From Chitinophagia bacterium (GTDB lineage Bacteria; Bacteroidota; Bacteroidia; Chitinophagales; Chitinophagaceae): DNA of 11,939 nt. The number at the start of each line of letters is the position of its first letter. Positions within the stretch are counted from its first letter, which is position 1. The DNA lies in the NCBI GenBank assembly GCA_010027295.1, contig RGVM01000032.1, forward strand, positions 1-11,939, in the 5' to 3' direction. Below are positions 1-5,514 of the stretch, in pieces. The notes beneath the pieces are model-generated. The model did not search any database. It worked only from the letters and a program-made list of their open reading frames with translations, and had not been told where the DNA came from. The position numbers and the translations under genes are program-made.

Positions 1-1845
1 CTGTTCGGCAGTCCGGCTCTCTACACGTATTCGGCAGTCGAAGGCTTCAGGCAGGTTCGTAAGAAACGTATCGACATGTACGATGCGGTGCAGGTCGGAA
101 GCAAGGTCTTTGTCGCGACGGAGGGTAGCGGTGTCTTGGAACTCGATCCGGGGGACATGAGCCACCGTGTCATCGGCGCGCCGCCGCTTCACCCGCAGGC
201 AATGTATATCAGCATCCTCTACGACAGCCTGCAGGGCGTCCTCCTGGTCGGCGGCCGTCAGGAACTCATCCGTTACGATCCCTTGCGGGACAGGGCGGAG
301 GGCATCCCCATTCCGGCTGACGTGGGCTATGTGCAGTCGCTGTATCGAGACCCCGTGACGGGGCGCTACTGGGTAGGGGCAGAGAGTGCCGTGTTCTGCA
401 TGGACGGCGGGCTCAGAAACGTCTTGTTCATGGCCCGTACGGGAACGGGTTTCAGGGGAGGGCTCGCATCGGTGCTGATGGCACGTGGCGGTACCCGCGA
501 GTTGTGGGTCGGCCATGAGCGGGGGGTGGACATCCTGGACATGGATGCCCTGCGGTTCCGGGGAGTGCTGCCCGATGCGATCTTCCGGAATCCCCGTGTC
601 GTGTCCATGTTGGAGGATCGGGAGGGGCATGTCTGGATCGGCACCTATTCCGGCATCGTCGGGTACGACCCCGTGAGCAAGGGGTTCTGCCGTCTGAACC
701 GGGAGAACGGTCTCCTGAACATAGAGTACAACTACAAGTCGGCCCTCCGTCTCTCCGATGGGAGGCTCATGTTCGGCGGACTCAACGGCTACGACGTGGT
801 GGACCCCGGTCGCATCGGCTTCAGTGGCAGCTGGCCCCGGGGCCTGATCACGGGCCTGCACCGCTTCTCGACCAGAGATACCGTCTTCGAGCCCTTGCCT
901 GCCAAGGCCGGTACGCTCGGCTTCAACACCCGGGATGAATTCCTGAGGGTCTACCTCTCCTCAGCCAACACGCTGCAGGCGACTCGGCACAGCTACGAAT
1001 ACGACCTTGACGGGAAGGACCAGTGGATAGACGTCGGCAGCACCTCGCACATCAACCTTCTGCGGCTGGACCCCGGGGTGCATACCCTCGATATCCGTGG
1101 CTTCGACGAATATGGCAGGATGCTTGCGTTCGATCGACTGGTGATTCGGGCGAGGGAGCCCATCTTCACTTCGCGTTTCTTCCAGGTCATACTGACCATC
1201 GCCGCCATATCCTTCCTCACGCTATTCATCGCCGTTCTCCTCCGGTCGCGCAGAAAGGAGAAGACCATCAAGGAGCGTATCTCGATGGACCTGCACGACG
1301 AGGTAGGCACGATCCTCACCAGGGCGCTCTACGTGGCACGGGCAGGCGGCGAACCTGCGCGTGACAGTCGTCTCATATCCTACCTGAACGAGTCCCTGTT
1401 CAGTCTGCGTGCCTATATCAACACCATGAACACGCCCGCCTTCCCGTATCGCGCACTCGTCGACGAGGTGAGGGAGATGGCTCAGACTCTGATGGCACAG
1501 TCGCCCTGCGTGCCCCAGATCCGGCACAGGGAGGAGGAGAACCCCATGCTGCGAGGGGAGCTTTACCGCGACATCCGCCTCTGCCTCTACGAGATCATGA
1601 ACAACACCCTCAAGCATTCGCAGGCCGACACTCTGCGCATCCTGCTGCAGGTGCGTGGCGGATATCTGACGGTCTATACCATCGACAGCGGCGTCCTGAG
1701 ATCCACGGATGAATTGGGCGACAGTGGAAACGGCCTTCGAAACTTACGCAAGCGGGTATCGAAACACAACGGCCATATCCAGTTCGGTGTGGGCAGGTCG
1801 GGCAACGGCCTTTGGATCCGGATGAGGTTCCGGATCCTGTCTTGA
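1..1845 (+). CDS. Sensor histidine kinase with periplasmic beta-propeller and Y_Y_Y domain (5' partial)
   Basis: The frame is open to the left edge, so the true start lies outside; residues are counted from nt 1 (614 visible). Residues 1 to about 280 carry propeller-type W/F-x-G repeats (YWVGAESAV, LWVGHERGV, VWIGTYSGI, MFGGLNGYD), as in Reg_prop ligand-sensing domains. A Y_Y_Y-like domain follows at about 319-385 (YEYDLDGKDQWIDVG, then LDPGVHTLDIRGFDEYG). One membrane segment lies at about 393-414, with basic RSRRKEK on the cytoplasmic side. The kinase core is of the HisKA_3/LuxR-partner type: the phospho-acceptor is His432 in MDLHDEVG. The HATPase N box is at N534-N535 (EIMNNTLKHS), D562 sits in IDSG, and G576-N577-G578 lies in GNGLRNLRKR. 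The G1 box reads DSGVL where DxGxG is usual. The protein should sense a periplasmic ligand and phosphorylate the regulator encoded 10 nt downstream. Class is firm; ligand is unknown, though the GH9 gene suggests a glycan. Confidence 0.93.
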   Translation: MFGSPALYTYSAVEGFRQVRKKRIDMYDAVQVGSKVFVATEGSGVLELDPGDMSHRVIGAPPLHPQAMYISILYDSLQGVLLVGGRQELIRYDPLRDRAEGIPIPADVGYVQSLYRDPVTGRYWVGAESAVFCMDGGLRNVLFMARTGTGFRGGLASVLMARGGTRELWVGHERGVDILDMDALRFRGVLPDAIFRNPRVVSMLEDREGHVWIGTYSGIVGYDPVSKGFCRLNRENGLLNIEYNYKSALRLSDGRLMFGGLNGYDVVDPGRIGFSGSWPRGLITGLHRFSTRDTVFEPLPAKAGTLGFNTRDEFLRVYLSSANTLQATRHSYEYDLDGKDQWIDVGSTSHINLLRLDPGVHTLDIRGFDEYGRMLAFDRLVIRAREPIFTSRFFQVILTIAAISFLTLFIAVLLRSRRKEKTIKERISMDLHDEVGTILTRALYVARAGGEPARDSRLISYLNESLFSLRAYINTMNTPAFPYRALVDEVREMAQTLMAQSPCVPQIRHREEENPMLRGELYRDIRLCLYEIMNNTLKHSQADTLRILLQVRGGYLTVYTIDSGVLRSTDELGDSGNGLRNLRKRVSKHNGHIQFGVGRSGNGLWIRMRFRILS

Positions 1846-1855
1846 TGACAAAGAA

Positions 1856-2485
1856 ATGTGCCATATGGAAAAGAAACATCAAGTGGTGGTGCTGGAGGAC
1901 GACAGGATCCTGGCCGAGGTCATCCGGGAACGGGTGAACCGTATCGAGGACTTCGAATGCCGTCACATCTTCGAGAGTCCGCCGCAGTTCCTATCCAGCG
2001 GCGTATACGCGGAGATCGTGCTGCTCGACGTCGTGATGCCGGGCATGAACGGGCTGGACGCGATAGAGCCCATCCTGGCGTCGAACCCCGATACGGCGAT
2101 CGTGATGAACACCATCCGCGACGACTCGGAAACCATCTTCGCGGCACTGAAGCGTGGCGCCCTTGGATACCTCGACAAGCAGAGCTTCGATGTCAGGCTG
2201 GAGGAGGTGCTGAGCATCGTCTCCAGCGGTGGCGCCTACATGACCCCAAAAATCGCAAGGAACGTCATCGACAGCTTCCACCAGTCGCACCAGGACTTCG
2301 AGAAGCTCACCCAGCGGGAGCGGGATGTCACCCACGCGATCCTCGACGGTCTTTCCTATAAGATGATCGCCGACAAGCTGGACATCTCTGTGGACGTCGT
2401 CCGTGCGAACATCAAGGCCATCTACCGAAAGCTCAACATCAACAGCAAGGGGGAGCTCTTCCGCCTCGCCAAGAGCAGGCATTAG
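1856..2485 (+). CDS. LuxR/NarL-type response regulator
   Basis: This 209-residue protein has an N-terminal receiver domain (about 8-125). Its acidic pocket is E14-D15-D16, the phospho-acceptor is D58 in LLDVVMPGMNG, the switch residue is T86 and the conserved lysine is K108 in GYLDK. A GerE/LuxR helix-turn-helix follows at about 151-207: LTQRERDV, then the recognition helix in DISVDVVRANIKAIYRKL. All key receiver residues are present, so it should be phosphorylated by the kinase just upstream and act as a DNA-binding transcription regulator. It lies 10 nt after the kinase stop and 16 nt before the GH9 start, which implies one transcript. Start choice: ATG at 1856 is preceded by AAAGAA. The in-frame ATG at 1865 gives MEKKHQVVVLEDD, a more typical receiver start, and is equally possible. 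No Shine-Dalgarno sequence decides between them. Regulated targets are not known; the adjacent hydrolase gene is the obvious candidate. Confidence 0.95.
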   Translation: MCHMEKKHQVVVLEDDRILAEVIRERVNRIEDFECRHIFESPPQFLSSGVYAEIVLLDVVMPGMNGLDAIEPILASNPDTAIVMNTIRDDSETIFAALKRGALGYLDKQSFDVRLEEVLSIVSSGGAYMTPKIARNVIDSFHQSHQDFEKLTQRERDVTHAILDGLSYKMIADKLDISVDVVRANIKAIYRKLNINSKGELFRLAKSRH

Positions 2486-2501
2486 ATATGAAAACCAAGG
2501 G

Positions 2502-4298
2502 ATGCGTATGTGGATGAACAGCGATCGAATGGTCCGGCTGACGGCAGTCTGGCTGCTGACCGCACTCCTGGCCGGATCGGCTGCGGCGCAGGACGCGGTG
2601 CTGAGGGTCAACCTCGTGGGGTATCCGCCGGGCGGACCGAAGCGCGCCCTGCTGCTGTCGAAGGGCCAGAGCCGGGAGCGGCTCTTGCTGGTGTCGGAGC
2701 AGGGTGTGAAGATTCGTCTAGGCATGCGTCTCTCGGACAAAGCACCCTGGCCACCTTTTACGCACTGTTACGAGGTGGACATGGACACCGTCTCCACCGA
2801 AGGCCGGTACCGCATCGAGGGGACCTCCGGGTTGTTGCGGTCGCCATACTTCCGTATCGGCCGATACGGTCCGATACAAGAGGACGTGGTGCGGTTCATG
2901 CAGTCGCAGCGTTGTGGCTACAATCCGTTCATCGACCGTGTCTGCCACCCTTTCGACGGCCGGTCGTTCTATGGCAGACTGCCCGACTCGTCGTATGTGG
3001 ATGCACGGGGTGGCTGGCATGATGCCGGCGACCAGCTGAAGTACCTCATCACGGGCAGCAACGCAACGGCCCGTATGCTGATGGCCTGGGAGTGGTATGG
3101 GAATGCCTTTGGCGACAGGGTCAACGCCTGGGGCCAGGCGGGACCCAACGGCCTCTCCGACATCCTTGACGAGGCCCGGTGGGGTCTCGACTGGATCCAC
3201 AGGCTCCATCCCTCACCGGACCAGCTCATTCACCAGGTGGCCGACGACAGGGACCACCGCGGCTTCAAGATGCCCGACAACGACTCTTCCAACTATGGAT
3301 GGGGGCCTAACAGCTACCGCGCCGCCTATTTCGCAACGGGAAGGCCGCAGGGGACAGGACGCTACCTCAGCGAAGCCACGGGCGTGGCCAATGTCGCCGG
3401 ACGCTCGGCCGCCGCCATGGCGATGGGGCACCGGATCTGGAAGCGCCTCGGCGACGCCGCCTATTCGGCACAATGCCTGAGCGATGCGGAGTCACTCTAC
3501 CGGATGGGTCGTCAGCAGGAGGGCTTCCAGCAGGGTAACAGCTACGGAGCGCCCTACCGCTACAACGAGCGCACATGGGCTGACGACATGGAATGGGCGG
3601 CCGCGGAACTCTACAAGTCCACCGGTCGCATGGAGTACCTGCAGGACGCCATCCGATACGCCGACATGGTCGGTACAGACTCATGGATGGAGCGCGACAG
3701 TGTAGCCCATTACGAGATGTACCCCTACGTGAACATCGGGCACCATGCACTCTGGGAGGTGGCCGACACCGTCGTCAGGCGACGGCTCGAAGGATATTAT
3801 CGACACAACCTGGAAAGGATACGGGAGAAGGCCCTGCGCAACGACTACGGGGTGGGGCACCTCTTCGTTTGGTGTAGCAACAACTTCGCTGCCGCCGTGG
3901 CCACGCAGGCCTTGCTGTACGAGCGTATGAGTGGCGACAGGCGCTATCGCGGACTCCTGCAGGACCACGTCAACTGGCTGCTGGGGCTCAACCCCTGGGG
4001 CAGCAGCATGATCACCGGTGTGCCGGAGGACGGCGACTACCCGGTGGATGTCCACATGCCTTTCTGGCGGCTACTCGGAAAGGTCGTAAAGGGAAGCCTA
4101 GTGGACGGACCGCTCGCCGCTTCCATCCACGACCGCATGCTGCAGATCAGCCTAAGCCAACCCGATGAGTATGCCCATCTGCAGCCCGGGCATGTCACTT
4201 ACTGGGACGACTGGGCCGACTACTCCACCAACGAGCCCACGATGGACGGATCGGCCGACCTGTTCCTCATACTCGCCTTCCTACACGTCGGCGGCTGA
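2502..4298 (+). CDS. Secreted glycoside hydrolase family 9 enzyme (endoglucanase-like)
   Basis: This 598-residue exported enzyme starts with a Sec signal peptide (residues 1 to about 26: charged start, LTAVWLLTALLAG, then SAAAQ). There is no lipobox Cys. An N-terminal cellulase Ig-like domain follows (about 28-105; LRVNLVGYPPGG), then the alpha/alpha-barrel GH9 domain (about 118-598). Catalytic landmarks are present: GGWHDAGDQLKY with D174 and D177 (base/nucleophilic-water Asp pair), LGLNPWGSSMITG with N497, H518 in DVHMPF, and the acid Glu E578 in DYSTNEPTMDG. The NPWG and NEPTMDG forms resemble a GH9 subgroup that I recall as common in Bacteroidota. The family mostly cleaves beta-1,4-glucans; some members are exo-beta-glucosaminidases, so substrate is open. 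There is no carbohydrate-binding module and no type IX secretion tail, so the enzyme is probably periplasmic or released. The ATG at 2502 was chosen because the longer frame begins at a GTG inside the regulator gene; ATGs at 2508 and 2514 are also possible. It sits 16 nt after the regulator. Confidence 0.9.
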   Translation: MRMWMNSDRMVRLTAVWLLTALLAGSAAAQDAVLRVNLVGYPPGGPKRALLLSKGQSRERLLLVSEQGVKIRLGMRLSDKAPWPPFTHCYEVDMDTVSTEGRYRIEGTSGLLRSPYFRIGRYGPIQEDVVRFMQSQRCGYNPFIDRVCHPFDGRSFYGRLPDSSYVDARGGWHDAGDQLKYLITGSNATARMLMAWEWYGNAFGDRVNAWGQAGPNGLSDILDEARWGLDWIHRLHPSPDQLIHQVADDRDHRGFKMPDNDSSNYGWGPNSYRAAYFATGRPQGTGRYLSEATGVANVAGRSAAAMAMGHRIWKRLGDAAYSAQCLSDAESLYRMGRQQEGFQQGNSYGAPYRYNERTWADDMEWAAAELYKSTGRMEYLQDAIRYADMVGTDSWMERDSVAHYEMYPYVNIGHHALWEVADTVVRRRLEGYYRHNLERIREKALRNDYGVGHLFVWCSNNFAAAVATQALLYERMSGDRRYRGLLQDHVNWLLGLNPWGSSMITGVPEDGDYPVDVHMPFWRLLGKVVKGSLVDGPLAASIHDRMLQISLSQPDEYAHLQPGHVTYWDDWADYSTNEPTMDGSADLFLILAFLHVGG

Positions 4299-4321
4299 TA
4301 CGGACAGCACCGGAAATGCAA

Positions 4322-4344
4322 AGCCCCCTGACATCCAGGGGGCT
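4322..4344 (-). terminator. Rho-independent terminator of the tRNA-Lys gene
   Basis: A perfect 9-bp stem (AGCCCCCTG and CAGGGGGCT on the + strand) encloses a 5-nt loop. Read on the minus strand, the stem is followed by TTTGCATTTCC, a modest U-tract, and it begins just 4 nt beyond the tRNA 3' end. On the + strand no T-run follows, so its role for the GH9 transcript, which ends 23 nt upstream, is less certain; the stem could still block read-through from that side. Confidence 0.75.
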
Positions 4345-4348
4345 CTCG

Positions 4349-4421
4349 TGATTCGGCTGGGACTCGAACCCAGGACCCATACATTAAAAGTGTATTGCTC
4401 TACCAACTGAGCTACCGAATC
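4349..4421 (-). tRNA. tRNA-Lys (anticodon UUU)
   Basis: The reverse strand folds as a complete 73-nt tRNA. The acceptor stem is GATTCGG/CCGAATC with discriminator A. The D arm is GCTC-AGTTGGTA-GAGC. The anticodon stem is ATACA/TGTAT with loop CTTTTAA, giving anticodon TTT (Lys). The T arm is CTGGG-TTCGAGT-CCCAG. All stems pair perfectly. The 3' CCA is not encoded and must be added by nucleotidyltransferase. It is a single tRNA unit with its own promoter upstream (right) and a hairpin terminator downstream (left), lying opposite to the flanking protein genes. Confidence 0.97.
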
Positions 4422-4453
4422 TAACCCATCGCGGCAATAGGAATATCCCTTAC

Positions 4454-4484
4454 AGCGGGGTGCAAAGATATGGGGCACCCCGCT
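4454..4484. repeat. 10-bp inverted repeat enclosing the tRNA promoter -7 box
   Basis: AGCGGGGTGC (4454-4463) and GCACCCCGCT (4475-4484) are perfect complements around an 11-nt loop, AAAGATATGGG. On the + strand the right arm runs into TTGTAACAAATTATTTT, so the structure could end rightward transcripts. On the minus strand the loop contains most of the tRNA promoter -7 box. It may be a terminator, an operator, or both; the sequence alone does not decide. Confidence 0.6.
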
Positions 4485-4494
4485 TTGTAACAAA
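4463..4494 (-). promoter_or_regulatory. Bacteroidota sigma-A promoter for tRNA-Lys
   Basis: On the minus strand a TTTG (-33 box, + strand 4491-4494) is followed after 20 nt by TATCTTTG (4463-4470). The latter is an exact match to the Bacteroidota -7 consensus TAnnTTTG at the expected spacing. Transcription would start near 4456, giving a leader of roughly 35 nt before the tRNA 5' end at 4421. This is also one of the best phylum markers in the window. Confidence 0.8.
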
Positions 4495-4598
4495 TTATTT
4501 TGGTACATCCCGAAAGGATACGGCCTGGCGAGACGAATCCCGCGGATGGATGCAAATGCCTAATTTCGCAAGCCTTCGATACGATCCAACGCTTTCCT

Positions 4599-5429
4599 AT
4601 GGCCATCGTCACGCTCACATCCGACTTCGGTCAGCAGGATTACCTTGCGGGCGCCGTAAAAGGCAGAGTGATGAGCGCCAGCGACGCCTTCCGCATCGTC
4701 GATATCAGCCACTCGGTGACACCTTTCAACGCACAGCATGCCGCCTACGTCTGCCGTAACGCCTTCCCGCACTTTCCGAAGGGAACCTTCCACATGGTGC
4801 TGGTGGACCTCTTCGATGGAGGACAGGACCACTTCCTGCTGGCGAGGAAGGACGGCTCCCATGTGGCTGTCGCCGACAACGGGCTGCTGGGCCTTTTTTT
4901 CGGCGAGGGCCCAGACGAGGTGGTAGCCGTAAAGCTGAACCCCTCGCGCCGGCGCGACGTGCTACACTTCGCCGACGCGATGGCCGGAGCCTTCCGCCGA
5001 CTGACGGAGGGCGAGAAACTCACCGATATCGGCGACCCCCGCGTGTCGTACAGGATCAAGGGCCGGCCGACATCGCGGATGGACGCTGACTGGATGGAGG
5101 GACATGTCATCCACATCGATCCCTTCGAGAACGTGGTCGTAGACATCACAAAGGAAAGCTTCGAGGCCCAGCGCAAAGGGAGGCCTTTCCAGATATCCTT
5201 CCTCAGGAACGAGTGGATAGACCGGCTCAGCGAGAGCTACGCCGATGTGCCCGAGGGGGAGAAGCTCGCCCTTTTCAACGCGGCCGGCTATCTGGAGATC
5301 GCCATCAACAAGGGAAAGGCCTCCGGGCTCTTCGGACTGCAGCTGCCGCCGGAATCGGCGTCGGGAGGGAAGGTGAGGCCTCTTCAGCGAAGCCACTTCT
5401 ACCACATTGTACGCGTTCGTTTCGAATGA
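4599..5429 (+). CDS. S-adenosylmethionine hydrolase family protein (DUF62, SAM hydroxide adenosyltransferase)
   Basis: This 276-residue protein belongs to the family that includes SAM hydroxide adenosyltransferases (SAM + water to adenosine + methionine) and the actinomycete SAM chlorinases/fluorinases. The N-terminal signature is clear: MAIVTLTSDFGQQDYLAG (D9), then IVDISHSVTPFNAQHAA, then ADNGLLGLFFG (D93). H123 lies in VLHFADAM, where TFHGRDxFAP is usual. The C-terminal domain includes HVIHIDPFENVVVDIT. The usual VVDPGVGxxRR stretch is replaced by LVDLFDGGQDHF, so the triad arginine appears absent; I recall similar divergence in other Bacteroidota members. The protein is cytosolic, without signal or membrane segments. 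The ATG at 4599 gives the classic family start; a longer frame from a TTG at 4500 adds 33 unconserved residues. No Shine-Dalgarno sequence or convincing promoter was seen upstream. Family is firm; activity is less so. Confidence 0.9.
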   Translation: MAIVTLTSDFGQQDYLAGAVKGRVMSASDAFRIVDISHSVTPFNAQHAAYVCRNAFPHFPKGTFHMVLVDLFDGGQDHFLLARKDGSHVAVADNGLLGLFFGEGPDEVVAVKLNPSRRRDVLHFADAMAGAFRRLTEGEKLTDIGDPRVSYRIKGRPTSRMDADWMEGHVIHIDPFENVVVDITKESFEAQRKGRPFQISFLRNEWIDRLSESYADVPEGEKLALFNAAGYLEIAINKGKASGLFGLQLPPESASGGKVRPLQRSHFYHIVRVRFE

Positions 5430-5482
5430 GCTCCGACGGTCATGCCGGTGCCGTACGAGCCTTGCCTTTGGCCAAAAATGAG

Positions 5483-5490
5483 TACGTTTG
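5483..5490 (+). promoter_or_regulatory. Probable -7 box of a Bacteroidota promoter for the DUF2723 gene
   Basis: TACGTTTG matches the TAnnTTTG consensus exactly and lies 25 nt before the ATG at 5515, giving a start near 5497 and a short leader. A perfect -33 TTTG at 19-21 nt upstream is lacking; the nearest candidate is CTTG, 18 nt away. The 85-nt gap after the upstream stop fits a separate promoter. Confidence 0.5.
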
Positions 5491-5514
5491 CCTCACAAAC
5501 ACATCCCTTCTTCC

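Noticed and set aside
2403..2501. Longer N terminus for the GH9 protein from a GTG
   Set aside because: It would overlap the DNA-binding domain of the regulator gene and bury the signal peptide after 33 Ser/Arg-rich residues.
1991..2740. A 249-codon open frame on the minus strand
   Set aside because: It spans the junction of the response regulator and GH9 genes, both of which have complete domain motifs on the + strand.
4349..4421. tRNA-Lys as an integration (att) site for a mobile element
   Set aside because: No integrase gene, no repeated tRNA 3' end and no change in base composition were seen on either side.
4500..4598. Longer N terminus for the SAM hydrolase from a TTG
   Set aside because: The 33 extra residues have no family similarity, while MAIVTLTSDFG from ATG 4599 matches the canonical start.
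5488..5514. TTG start for the DUF2723 protein
   Set aside because: The TTG is part of the -7 promoter box TACGTTTG and the family N terminus fits ATG 5515.
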